A stretch of 64,000 bases of DNA from NCBI GenBank assembly GCA_019843655.1, contig JACDQD010000102.1, positions 9,433,501-9,497,500 of the forward strand. The letters run 5' to 3'. Position 1 is the first letter of the stretch. The number at the start of each line of letters is the position of its first letter. Of this stretch, positions 25,601 to 39,700 are shown piece after piece. The position numbers and the translations under genes were made by a program. The notes below the pieces were generated by a model. The model did no database searches and was not told the DNA's origin. It worked only from the letters and a program-made list of their open reading frames with translations. This DNA comes from Lethocerus indicus. Lineage: Eukaryota; Arthropoda; Insecta; Hemiptera; Belostomatidae.

Positions 25601-28600
25601 CTTACATGCTCACCTTACTAATTTCACAGGTTGAATTAATTCAGAAATATTTTATAAGAAATATGAATTGTTCCGAACTTGCAGGTAAAAATTGCTCTAA
25701 ACAGTTCTGCATTACTATGTCTAAACTTGCGTATCCTCACACTATTTCATGAAATCCATACATTTCCCTTCCTTTTAACATGTTTGCTGCAAATATTATA
25801 ACTCATAGGAAATAAATATTTATCTAAAAGACATACAAAATTCTATATACATATTTAAAATTAACCATTATGAAAACTTTCTAAATTTAAATAAAATTAC
25901 CACTGTCATTTGTAGTAGACATGACAAATCAAGAAAACAAAGTATTCCATAACTGATCTTAAAAATTGGCCATTGAAAAGCATTGATCAATTATTTCCAA
26001 CTCTAAAATTTTGAATGCCTTTTTATAACTAGAAAAATAATTAGTCCTTTTTTTGTATTAGTTAAAAGTGTTATTCTATGCATTATATAAAACGTATAAA
26101 ATAACAATTAATTTAAATTTAAAACATTATTGCAAAGTACAACACATGTTGTTTACTGTTTACCACACCTATTTCAATTACTAAAGAAAGTTTTCCATAA
26201 TGAATTATGATTTACTATATATTGTAATATTATAAAATGAGCTATTTATTTTATTGTCTCTTGTTTTCCCCATACATTTGTTCATCTATTTTTATTTGTA
26301 TTAACAATTTATAAAATCTTTCAATACTTAGCAGTAAACCAAATTCAATGAAATATTTTTTAGTAAAACTGTTGGTAAAATTGAGGAATAGAGATTTCTA
26401 AAGAAATTAAGATATTTAGGAAAAATTTCTTAAATAGTCAAAAAAATACAAATATTAATACAAACTTACCCGTGCAAATTACATTTAAAAAAAATTAAAT
26501 CTTTACAAACAGCAAACGAGCATAAAAGCTAGATGCACATTATTATTAAAATATACCTACTCATCCACAATCAACACTATAATGCAGATATGGAGAATTA
26601 AATACAGTAATAAAATGCAATAACAATATATTTAGAATTTAACACAATTCAACAATTGAGTGAGTAAATTTATGCATAGGCGTAACATGCTTAAAACATA
26701 TAAAAATAATATAAAAAAAAACAACATATAGACTACATTTGGTAACTCCATAGAACCATAATAATAGTGACATTATAATAATACTATACACAAAATACAA
26801 TTGAATATGAATCAAAATAGGGACAATTTAGAAACATCATATTGTACCATAAGCTTGTTAAATGTGCTGTTACTTATAAAGGCCAAGTCTTCAATTGGAT
26901 TGAATAATCATACGTATAACACCAAACCAAATGAAACAAGCAAATCATATTTTTAGATAAAAAAGAAAAAATTCAAATGACATGTTGAATATTAGACAGT
27001 ACTGGAGGATTGTTGCGATATGAAAACTATGGATTAAACATATAACCTCAAGTTTTAGAGAAAAGTACAGCAAACTATACAATTTTTTAAATGAGACGGT
27101 AAAAATGTCAAATACGCTACATGCCTTACCTTTATTTAGGTTTATAGCACAATGACTGTTGAGCCAAGCGAGATATTGGATTTAAAATCAAACCTCAATT
27201 TTTTAAAAATCAACGAAAAGTTGATTATGGATGTAAGAAATAGGAAAAGAATTTATTGGTATCAATTATCAAAATAAAACCTAAAAAATATAACACTGCA
27301 AATTCTTGCAAATTAAGGTATCCATTAATCAGATATAGAAACAACTATTTTCTTCTTTCTGAATTAATTCCTTGATGAGTATACAATTTTATGCAAAAAA
27401 AGTATTCCTCCTTTTTTTATAAACAAAAAAAATGTTATTTCTGTTTTCTCAAAACAGCACATCATATTTTAAAAGAAATGATTAATCTAGGTCAATTCAT
27501 CTTCTAAAAAACAACCGAGTGCAAGCTTTGTTCACATGTTGTATATGTCAGTTAATATCTTACCTAATTAATCTTTAAACAATTAAATGGGTAAAATATT
27601 AGTGATACCTAAATATCTGCTTTAAAATCAATTGTCTACTATCAAAACAATTTAAATAACTTGGAAATGGCTCTATTTAGCTTAATTCCCATAAATGAAT
27701 GTGAAGAAACAACCATAAGGAAATATTATTTTGGCCTTGGCCAAAAGTAATTAAAGAAGTTAAGAACCTAAAACTATAATTTATTTTAAGTGATACACAA
27801 GAAACTAAGCCTTCTGATAATTTGTAATTAATAAAGAAATATCTTTAAAAACATTATCACTTGTCATAAAAAAAGAAACAACAAATTAGTTACAACAAAT
27901 TTCATGTTATTGTTTTTACTCCCCAAAAATAATTATGCATTTGAAACATTGCAAGTGTTTTCCTCAGTGCACAATCAGCTTCAATTACCATTCCAAAGTA
28001 CATTTCAGAGCTAACAAATATACAATATTTATTAAAGTGAATAGCTAATAAATAAAACAACAGTTCACAATAATACTTTGATCACGTAAGGGATATTATT
28101 TGAGATTACAGGTAATGTTACATAATAATAAAATCTATCAAAGATTATCAACTTTTCCCTGTTTTCCATTTTCCTTTAGTGTGTAGTTAATATTAAACCC
28201 AGGGACTATTAACGTTTTGTATTAAAAAATATGATGCAACAAATAGATTTTGATATAACTTATATTCTGTAAAGTTTTAACATTTTAAAGAGAGTGTGTT
28301 TTATAAATATACATACACCCACCCACACACACATAAAATTACATCTTCAGACTGTACCAATAAGTCATAAAAACAAAGAAATAGAATTTACTGGGGAATG
28401 GGAAAATAAACAAGCTATATAGGACCACTTCATTTCAAACTTAAACAAAATACAATTAAACTGTATAGACAAATTTGTGGAATGAAAGAACTTCCAGAGT
28501 GCCTTGATTAAGCTACAAAAGGGATCATTAAAATGGATCATTAATAGCAACAGTATCAATATTATTTAGATTTCTAATAGAAATTAAACTTTTGAAATGT

Positions 28601-29975
28601 AATTATCCCATTGGTTTTATCCTAGAGGATAAACTAAAAGTTGGGAGGATTTAAGAATAATTTTAAGCTTAAAACTATGTACTCACAATAATAAAGGCAA
28701 ACCTCTATCAGATATGAGAGTTCCACTAAGATCAGAAGAGTAATTAGCAACAGTAATTCTCAATAATGTTCTCAGTCACTGTTAAATAAATCCCTATTAA
28801 ATTAAACTCATGATTCTGATTGAATTATGTAATTTATCTTAAGAATAATAAAATAAAAAATTTTTGAAGGAAGACCTGTTCAGACAGAAACAATAAATTA
28901 TCCAACATTCTAAAATAAAGTTGCATCTTATCATTACACGAAAATATAAAATCAAAACAGTACTTGACTATTTGATGGCAAACACTTGATATTATTTTTT
29001 TAAACTAACTTCTTAAAAAAATTCCATTATATGTACAAGTTTATAGATTCAAACAATATCCCTGATTTTTTAAACTATACATATTAAATCACAACTATAC
29101 AGGGTAAAAGTAGAGGTTGTCTATGATTTACAGATTCCAGCAACAATATATTTTTTCAATGTTATCCACCAATAAAATATACTACAAAAAATATAACTAA
29201 TTTTAAAGTTAAAAGGAGGTAGGAGTAGATTCAATAGTAAAACACTAAAGGGAATAACAGTCTACAATATAACAATATAAAATGCAACTAGTTTACTTGA
29301 CTGCGGTAATCCATGAAATATATGTATAAGTATGTAAATGCAATAACATGTAGCTAATGTATAATAATATGCATAACATTATATGAACAAAGTTACTTCT
29401 TCAAAGACAGTTGTTTGAAAATTATAATTTATATCAGTTACTAAATTAATTAATAATCAAACCTTATCAGATCTTTAATGAAAAGAATATTTAATAAGAA
29501 AGAACCAACAAGTGATTCTGAATATCAGATTTGTAGGGATTTTATTAATAAAACTAAATATACTTTCATTTATAAACTAGCTACAATTAATAGCTATAAT
29601 CACTAAAAACTGATCACGGTCTGTTTCAAATCTAGACAATTATTCAAGCAACATTTAATTATCTACCTTCTTTTCTGTGTGAAATAAAAAAAATTAAAAA
29701 ATATATACTAAATAATAGAAGAAAAAACAGACAGACAGCTGTCTAAATTAAAATAACATTCGATAATTTTTAACGCAGCATGCTCAAAACAAACATAAAA
29801 GAAGCTTAAGCACTGCGCAGAAAGCCTTTCATTCTCTTGCTTCCCTTCTCTTGCAGTTTTCTTATAAGAAGGGTTAAGTAATTTTTTACAAACATTCGGC
29901 CACACGGCGGAAGATGAGAAATGAAGAAAAAAAAATTAAATTAAAAAAAAGAAATAAAAGCCAGCCAATTTTTGT
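22632..29975. other. Gene-poor AT-rich interval
   Basis: About 7.3 kb between the convergent 3' ends of the C20orf27-like gene and WDR37. It must contain both 3' UTRs. No family was recognised on either strand apart from the doubtful reading frame at 23182-23448. Short A/T runs and scattered CA repeats (about 28310-28332) are present, with no long tandem repeat. Confidence 0.6.
23182..23448 (-). other. Membrane-protein-like open frame, possible terminal exon
   Basis: A stop-free minus-strand frame reads KKGRIDDTNTFVSLIYLFVI, then hydrophobic runs around YIIWVIVAGVMFLISGL and ALSIFLCITFSWVMVAIAVV, and ends MEIKS-stop. There is no ATG before the middle, so it could only be a last exon spliced from further right. 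The candidate acceptor (ctaaag near 23447) is weak, and I found no upstream exon. AT-rich DNA often yields hydrophobic frames by chance, so this may be nothing. Confidence 0.18.
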
Positions 29976-32900
29976 TTACATGTCCTTGATGTTCTGAATT
30001 GACCATCCTAAGGTGAACCTGTCAAACCCACAGGAGAAGAGATTTGTAGCACTATTGTTGTCTTCTGCCCATGCAATACTGCAAACCATCCTCTGATGTC
30101 CCTGTAAACAATCAATCTGATTAATGGCGATTATAATACATTGATTGCCTCATTGAAACTATCAATGAGATGTGTGGCAATAATAAAATGAACGCACCAA
30201 TGCTGTAAAACTAAATGATGCCACATCGAGTTTTGATACATGACAGTAATAGTATGTTTCAATTCTATAAATAAATGAAGTTTACTTATTATTGTTTGTT
30301 ATTATTCAATTCTATAGTATTTTGAATAATAACAAAACATTATTTATTTTATATAATCTTTACAAGTCCCCTTATTTCTCATTAGCAGTTTTGTATGTAT
30401 ATATTTAAAAAATTCATGAAAGTAAAAAATAATCGCCTATATACACTGCCTGTATCACAAACTGCATAAATTATTAACGGCCATTATATAAAAAACAGCT
30501 TTATATTTTGTAGTGTATTACTTGTCTGCTTGTCCTGGGGAGGCGAGCTATTCTCTGGCCAGAGAGGTCATACAGTCTGATGTGCCTGTTGTCATGAGGT
30601 ACAGCCACTACACCATTATTAGACACAGACAGCCTGTTTACTCCAGAATCAGATCTCACTGTTGCCAATGGGGATCTCATATTTCTCAAATCCCAAACCT
30701 CAAATGATCAAAAATATACTATTAAATAACAGCAATTTAATGGAAATCAACCTTTTTAATAAACTATCGATCAATAGCAAATAAGAAACTAGGTGAATAT
30801 TATTGCATTATTCTATATTAGGTGCTACATTATATATATCATCGTCTGATCTCTTACAAGAAATATTACTAATAATTGCTAATTTTAATTTATCATATTT
30901 TATTCTGTGCACAATGAGTTTTTATAAACAAAACAGAAACGTAATAATGCACAGGTAAAATAAAAATTGAGTTCTTACGAATTAAAACAACTATTACAGA
31001 ATGAATTTACAAAATTATATAAACAAGAACCATTCCCTGATTTATTATTACCTTTTTCATGGCTTTAAAACATCCAATATACCACAATGCTTTTTAAGCC
31101 CTAATAGTCCAAATTTTTAATCCAAACTTTACCCCCTACAGAATCTCACAACAGAGAGATGAAAACTGAGAAACTTGGACTGAAGACAGTCCAAGATATT
31201 GGCCACAATTATTACTTTGTACTATTATCACACAATTTAACAATAAATGTTTACATTATAAATAAAAATAAAAATCAATTACTAACTTACCTTAACAGAT
31301 CTATCATCTGATCCAGACACAACTTTGTCTTCCCATTTAGTAAATACGGCAGAAGTTACAGTGCTATAAATAATATACAAACAATAATAAGTTCAAAACA
31401 AAATTAACATTTCATGAAGTAATTATGGTATACACTTTTGTCCCTATTCACTTACTTTGTCCCTAGTTAAACAGGCTTTATCTTTTTTGCCAACACTTGC
31501 AACTTTCCATCAACAAGTAGTGATATCTCACTAGGTACCCTTACACATGTCAGTTGCCAATATATCTTACCTACAGTGTTACAATAACATTAAGCAGAAT
31601 TATTCATTGGCAGCAAACTGACAACAGAATATTACAGATGGGTTGAAATAAGTCTAGTATAGGGCCAAATAAATGATAGGAGATGGGATCACAACAGTGA
31701 TGATAGTATTACTTCACAAAAAATCATGAAAATAAAGTGGGCTAAACAGAGAATATAATTGCACCTACTCGGTATGACCCTGGAAAACAGACACAGAATG
31801 AATGGGCTCCCTGAAATCCCAAAGCCGAAATGTAGTGTCCTTAGATGAAGTCACAACAAGTCGCTGGGAATGATGAGATGAAGTGTGAGTTAACTCTCGA
31901 TCATGGCCTGCAAACATAAGACAGGGTTATAAAAGATGAATAAAACAAGAAAGCTGCTTATTTTTCATATACATTAAAGATGTTCATCACCCCCACACAA
32001 ATTAAGGTAAAGATGTATAATTAATGGTGGTTTGAATCTGCCAATATGCCATAGACATTACTTTGTTAGATAGCATAAAACAGAGAGTTAGACAGCAACA
32101 CTCTCTGGTTAACAGTCATTTACCCCACCAACCACACACACATAAGCAAATTCATTGTGCTATATATGAAATGATAAAAAATTAATGTGTAACAACATCT
32201 AAAGAACAAAATGAATTAGTACTTATAAAGTGAATGATTTCTTAAATGGAAAGATTATAATAAACTAATTTAATGAAACTGTTAATATGTAAAAATGATT
32301 CTAAAACTGAATGTTGACCCTTTTCAATAAAATTTGCAACATTATAGCATGCACTCATCATCTGCACTCTGGTATTAGACCAAAAGTCAATGCTTTGGTT
32401 CTTCCAATTGTTTAATGCCGTGTTCTTCAGTGTTATTATTTCAGATATTTAAATTATAATTAAAATTGTAGTAATATCTTCCGTAGTCATCCCAGAAGCC
32501 TGATGGGCATATGAATATCCCCTCTAACTGAGGAGAGTACAACTATTATTATCTCAAATCAATTTTTCATCATGATAAAATTATGGGTTTCATATTAAAA
32601 AAAACATACAAAGTACTATGATTCCAGTTAATATTTCTGTATCGACACGTATGAAAATGTATAAAAAATTCAATCCATCAATACTTCTTGTCGGGGACCT
32701 GAAAAGTGATCCTATTATTCACTGAAAAGGATGCTCCTTTAAACAGTAATAAATGTGGAACTGACCAGTAAGGGAGTGTAAGACTTCACCGGTCTCAACA
32801 TCATAGACAGCAGCTGTCCTGTCCCAAGATGCAGTAACAACATGGTCACCACCAGGAAGCCAGTCCGCTGCCACAACTACACCACTGTGACCTACAAACT

Positions 32901-34954
32901 CCCCAACCGGTGTTCTCAACTGTGCCGCTTTCTCTTCCACAACCTCTTCTTCACCAACTCCTCCTCCACCCTCGCAGCCAATTCCTCCGCCACCTTCTAT
33001 ATCTTCGTCCGAAGACAAGCCTCTCTGGAACACCAAATGTGCATCCCCATCTGTAGATCATGTGTGGTGCACTATTTATCAAGTTTACTCGTCATTTTAA
33101 AATATTTTCCAAGTTTTATTACACTCAATATAAACCATGAAACGTTGGCAAATCAGTGGCAGTCAGTATTACTGTACCTGGGTTCCTCGGTACACACAAA
33201 ACTATAGCACACAACCATGTACATCTTGTTTCTCAATGTTATTTAAAATTCGTGTAATAAAATGTTATGCAAAAAAACAATTACAGGTTGATCGATGACT
33301 GCGGCCTGCCATATATGAGCTGTGTGGTCACCTGAAGAGGTAAGAACTAGATCACGAGTAGGATGGAATCTTATTGAGTTGACAGAACCAGAGTGACCTA
33401 TATATCTCAAAAGACATCTACCACTCTCCATACCCCATATACATGCTCTGTGATCTAACAATTGAAAACATTATTAATATTAATAAATGCTTATAATGAA
33501 ACACATGAATTAAAACCATTTATAATATCAACATGTTTGGTACCAAAGAAAGGACTAAAATTTTTTGTAAGCCTTGCTTATATAGTGCAATTGGCTGTAA
33601 TGCGTTTGACTACAAATAAATATAAAAGTGCAAATAAAAAGCACACTACCAGCTGAAGCAGTTCCAATGAACAGTTGGCCAGGTCTAGCCACAGCCACAT
33701 CCCAAACTCCATCTCTGTGTCCCACAAACTCCTTCACGAGTGAGCAACAAACACTTGGACCTTTGAAACTGGAAACAATTTTGCTTGTTTGTGCTTTTAG
33801 TCTGTGAGCCGTTTTTAATTTCTGTGAGGTTCCACTCACTACAAATGAAAAATTATTCTGCTTCACAATCACATGACTAGATTTCAAAACATAAAATAAA
33901 CTGCAATTTTATTATCTTACATTTCTGCTTAGATACGTTTTTTGGTGGAACTGATTCAAGTTCTGTAGATTCAGTTTGTTTGTCAAAGACAATACTTTCT
34001 TTCCCTAGCCTTTCATTCAATGCTTCAATTTTATCTTGTACTAAAAAAATAATAGATGAATAAGATGAATAACATATGCTTTGTCTTTAATCACTTTTCA
34101 AACTAAAATGGTATATTTATGAATAAACTTACAGTGTATATTTTCTGCATACAATGTTTCAAATTCCTTTTCTATCTGATTAAACAAGTCATGCAGTTTT
34201 GCCCTAAATATTATAAAAGAAAATGTTACGCAGTTATACTATTAAAAATGCATAATATCAGTTATATTATAAACACATAATTTTAATATATATAAAAATA
34301 TATTTAATATAAAAATAATGTCCTAACATTACATATTTTTTTATGATTTAACAAGGCGTGGCAAAATGAGTGCATTAAGCACAATCTAACCAAGTCTTAT
34401 CCTAACTTGGATCATCACAGCCAACAAAAACACTTACAAACTGAAAATTTACCAAAATAGTACATCGCCTAAAAGTATTGATTCAAGTATTTACATAAAA
34501 TATTGATTAAAAGATAATATAGAAACATATGATTATTCCTAAAATTAATTTGCCTAATGCATTTTTCATTCAGCAGATATATAACAATATTTTCTATGGA
34601 CTATAATAAAGAAAATGTTTTTAGTATTTTAAAATGCCAAATTGAAACATTAAGCTTAACATGTAACATTTTAACACAAAGAACATACATATATATTTAT
34701 TCTATATAGTGCCACCAATTGTAATCACAAAAATAAGAGCCTATTTTGAATCCTAAAAGTGTAAATTATTGAAACTAAAAATACCTGAGAACAGGTGGAA
34801 GATTTGTTTCACTATCAGTGTCTGACTTAAAGCTAGTATTAAGGAACAACTGATTCACATCCGCTTCATTACTGTTAGATCTTCTGGGCAAGCTAACACG
34901 TTTGTTCGCTTTAAGAGGTTTACCAAGATGTGATGAAATACCTTCCAAAGGCAT
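29976..34954 (-). CDS. WDR37: WDR37, WD40-repeat protein
   Basis: Complete 497-residue model in ten coding exons: 34785-34954, 34133-34203, 33921-34040, 33650-33838, 33285-33454, 32766-33024, 31769-31907, 31291-31363, 30522-30698, 29976-30101 (1,494 nt, frame closed). Human WDR37 has about 494 residues. Residues 1-57 are a Ser-rich leader ([15 protein letters not shown]). Residues 57-110 are a coiled coil ([19 protein letters not shown]). Seven WD repeats follow from about residue 160, including [67 protein letters not shown] and [20 protein letters not shown], ending [18 protein letters not shown]. Vertebrate WDR37 pairs with PACS proteins. A Gly/Glu-rich insert ([15 protein letters not shown]) replaces the acidic linker. 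The acceptor after ttccag at 33025 was chosen because it alone keeps phase. An acceptor at about 34963 indicates a spliced 5' UTR. Confidence 0.95.
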
Positions 34955-34963
34955 TGTTAATGT

Positions 34964-36349
34964 CTGAAAAACATTGTTATCAAATCAAATAACAAATCTC
35001 AAGTATAGCACATTACTTTTCAAGTGTACTTATCATTTTAAAATATTCTCGATACATTACAATCAATCAATGAAGTCAAGGGTATGAATGCTAAATATCG
35101 TATTCTTCTTGCTAAACCATGAATTTTTTCTATTGAAAAATAATGTTATCAAAAAATATTGACAATATTCGGGCCTTTTACATGTTAATATTCAGAGTTT
35201 ATATTTTTACTTATCTAGTTGTTAAACACACACACACTAATATGTTATCGAAAAATTAGTTTAGAAATAACAGTCTAAATTTCGATCCAGGTATACTTAC
35301 TGAATATAATAAAACCAGTTTAATATTCACATAACACATAAGCACATGTTACTAAAAAAAAACACTAACATACTACTAAATTATATATTCATTGTTATTT
35401 TTCTAGACGCAAAACGGCAGTAGATTCTTGAGACACTTCTCAGGAGCTGTCCTCGAAAACATTTTACGTTTCATGACACTGCCAATTCAGCGTTATTATT
35501 AAATCGGACGGTGGCGCCGTACAATGCTACAATAGCCTACTAAAACAAAGGAATAAGAACATTCATATAATGGATTTTCCGAAAGATAGTTTACTTATAA
35601 CGACGGGGTTAGTAAAAACTACAAAAATGACACAGTCGCTTCCCCAGTACGGGGATGAAAGGCTATTATACAAAATCGATTAAGTACTCTCACCCAGTTA
35701 GAATCGATACCTATCGAGTAGTAACACTGAGCTGGAATATTTTATGTTTACGTGACGTACCTTTAAAGGAGTTTATTTTCAAACAAATATTCTTTGAAAT
35801 ATGGTATTACACCTCTTAAGTGTTAAGTAAAAATGTACTTTCCATCATGGATAAATTAAAATATGTAGCTGTGTTCAAATAATATAATGAATTGTTTATT
35901 TGTAAATTAAAATACTCAGAATGAATAAGAAAAATCAATAAAATTCTGCAATAGATTAAACATATTAATTAAATAATCGAATGATGATTTGCTTGTATCA
36001 GATTTGTACTGTACTATGAACTATAAAAAAAGTCTGTGTGACTTATGAAACCGTCCAAACACGCTATTAAATGATAAATTCAATACTCCAAACATAAACC
36101 TACATTTAAAATCAAAGTGTCCTCGTCAAAAACTACTTACATATGTATGTTATACATGACTCATTTTTTCTAATTAGTCCATATGTTTTATATTTTCTGG
36201 TAATTACATAAATATTTTTCAGAACATATGACAAAACTTCAGTTTTCTACACTGTTAACGATCTTGTTGCACTTTGTGTATTTGAAAAGCACAATATGTA
36301 TGTACACGTATATGTCTACTGTAGATTCAGAAAATATTGAAAAAACTCG
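34964..36349. promoter_or_regulatory. Divergent WDR37 / haspin promoter region
   Basis: WDR37 (minus) and haspin (plus) start facing away from each other. WDR37 has a 5' UTR intron beginning near 34964, and its first exon probably lies in the GC-richer stretch at about 35405-35530 (it contains GGTGGCGCCG). The first haspin ATG is at 36350. The intervening DNA is AT-rich, with no recognisable gene. Confidence 0.4.
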
Positions 36350-36720
36350 ATGGATAATCAGTTGATGAATGATCAGAGCCTTGTTCAAAGAAAAAGCAAA
36401 GGCAAGGAAGGAAATCCAAGTCCTTTAACAGGCTCAGATAATACGTTCTGTAATATACAGAATACATCATTCTCAACGGCGTGTAAGGACAAAATATTGT
36501 ACCATGGAGTTAGGTAAGTGACCCCAATACCTCACTATCTTAAAAAATGTCAATGAAAGGCAATTCGATCAGCTTACACAATAGAAACTTTTATAAATCG
36601 TTTACTTTAATTATGAACCAAATGAATATGCAAAAGTCCTTATATTATTTTTGGCCTGTTATTCAGTTGAGCCATAATCAATAATTTAATCTACAATAAG
36701 AAAGAGGAAGGCAATATTTA

Positions 36721-36781
<61 letters not shown>

Positions 36782-39700
36782 ATTTTTCGTATTGAAATCA
36801 TTACACTTATTATTTGACTTTTAGCAGTAGTTATCGTTCAAACTCCAGCCTAAAAAAGGCCATTCCCAGAGTGTTCTTTAAACGAAATAACGTACAGATT
36901 TCATTCAAGTTTTTAAGTTTGCGGTCTGACTCTTCATCTTACGAGAATAAACGTAAGTTTTTTCTCAGTTCGCTATTTTAACAGTTTAACTTAATAATAA
37001 ACATTTTAAACTAAATTGTATTTTGAATACACTTTGAAACAAAAAATATTGTGGTTTATCTCGTTACACTTTGGAATCTATTTTAGTAAGAATCTTACCT
37101 TGGTTAAGATAACTTAATATCCAAAGAATTGAAAAGGAGAATTTTTTTGTTATAGATGATAGAGATGATGATTATAATAATATAAAGGATATTGATAAAA
37201 TGCGCTTTATCGATTCAGACAAAAGTAAATGTAAAGAAAACGAGAAGTCGGTGAACGATTTACTAAAAAGGGAGTATGATTTATGTTTCAATAGGTACAT
37301 CAAAAAATTCTCATCAAGAAGAAAACGAAGACGATTTTTTGATTATAAGCGAAGTACACGATCCGATAGAACGAGAAAGATAAACGCAAGCACTCCGATT
37401 AAAATCGATTCCCTTAATAATATTTTCAAGGAGAACAGTCCGTCGTTTTCGCCGAACGTATCGCCTATCGGAAAAGATACGAAAAGAATTGGAGCCTCCC
37501 TCACCCAAATGGAGGAGCTTTTTAGTCCTCACTTTCACGAGGAACAAAAAACTGGGTCTCTCATCTTTGGACGGTCAATTAGAAACAATTTTAGGGTTTA
37601 TTCTGATGGCAGTGCGGAAAAGATGTTTCTGATACTACCACAGATAGATCCTGTAGGAGCGTGGAAAAATCAGAAGGCACACGTTCCTCATTCAAGGAAG
37701 TTCACACGGGCAGTGTCGATCGGGATCGTTGGCATATCTCACCAATAAGAAGGGCCCCTCTGGAATGCGAACTAACTGGAACGAAGAGTCGAGCAGCTCA
37801 GAGGTCAGGATTCGATTCTGTCGGTCATTTTTACCAGCCTATTATGCCGCCAAAACTTCGAATCGGACACATTAATCTGAGCTATGGTTGCGGGTCGACC
37901 GCCCTAGAAAAATACCATGTACTTTGTGTAGATAAAATTCTGTGTGACAGGGAGGTCGATGTCTTGATTAAACACACTCGTCATTCAGTGTGTTCAGGAA
38001 ACAATACTCCGATTAATAAGTTTTGTAGGCAGAAATTAGGAGCCGAGCATTCGATAACCCTAGCATTAAGAAAGCCCTCACAAATCGAGTACACGTAAAC
38101 TACCCAAGAGAAAACAATACTAACGAGGACTATACCTTTCCCTACCTTTCTGCCAAAGAGGACAACATTAAATCAACAGATTGTGTTTATATCAAGTGTC
38201 AAGAGAGTATTATAAATCGAACAAATGCGTACATTAGAGGGGTTGTGAAGAATGAAATAAATAATGTTTGGCCGATTAAAGTAATGGAAGGGACGAAGAA
38301 AGACGAATTTTCGACATTAGAAGACAACGTTGACAGACGTTATGAATCTACTGGCGCTGCAGTGTCCTCTGAAAAAGAGTGCGAATGCGGGAACAGATTA
38401 AATGAAGAATGTTTTAGTAATGATGATAGTTATTACGTATGTCCTCCTGATTCGACTCTAAACGGGAAGTATGAAATGTCTTACAACTTGCAAGATCTCT
38501 TTATAGATGATAGTCATTTGGAATTGATTGATATTGAAGATAATCTTATGCATGATACTGATTTATGTTTATCGGTTATACGCGCATCGAAAGAGTCGAG
38601 CGCAGGCTTCGGGGAAAACATTGGGAGAAGAAAAATTCATAGTGTGGATAAAACGGATGATTACAAAGTTAGTAAGATGGAAATAATGTGTAACCATGAT
38701 TTACATACAAATTTACAAAGTAACAGAATATCAGATGTCATTTTTTATGATGGAAGTTTTGATGGCAATTTTGATCCAAACAATAACATCCAATCCGAAA
38801 CAGGTCTATACATTGCGCATAACAATGATAATGCGAATGAAAAACGTGATAGTTATTACGTGATAACAAGTAGAGACCTCTATTGCGGCAATGAAGGGCA
38901 TAATGAACATAAAACAGAACATGACATGAAGCTAAAAGATGATGATAAATATACAGACCAAACTGGTAAGTACAAACGGTATAATATGAATACTGCTAAT
39001 AAATTATTTCAGTATAGCAAAAAGAGTAATGAAAAGAGGGAAAGCACGAAAAGAAGAGAAAACTTTGACAGCTTGTATGTGACAACTCTAAAAGAAAGTG
39101 ATAAATCTCCTATGAAAATGAAAAACAAGGATCAGTTCATAGAGGTACAGGATACAGTAATATGTAGCAGATTAAGAGGTACATTAACAGAAAATAATGA
39201 GAACATAAGAGCGAATGATTTGAATGTATTATCTGAAAAAGAGGTCAAAAATTCAACGGAGAGTGAAGAAAGTAAGCAGATTTATAAGATAGGTTTGAGA
39301 GGGCACTATGCATTCGAAAATGGAAGAGGAACTGTAAAGAAGAATAACAATTGCAGACACGGAAAAGAAGAGAACGAAATGTGTTTGGGTATCTTGGAAC
39401 AAAAATTAAATAAACTATGGAATTCGAATGAGGAAGAGGAATTAGGCTGTTTCGGAGTACAGACCCAGTGCACGACAGATATAGATATAACACCTAATTC
39501 CAAAACGACAAACGCGTCAAAATTTACAGACGATAACACGAATACATCGGTAATTAATGAATCCTGGAATTTCGAAGAACTAGAAAGTAATATTGATATA
39601 AGGGAAATATATCCTTCGGGCTTTCGGGTAGGGGAAAGTTATAATAGTACTGTTAATGAGAATATAATCGGAGAAATACCACACGGACGGGATATGAGAG

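Noticed and set aside
37607..38097. Programmed ribosomal frameshifting in haspin
   Set aside because: No slippery heptamer of the X XXY YYZ type with a following stem-loop was seen at either site. A similar single-base gap in PI4KA points to assembly indels instead.
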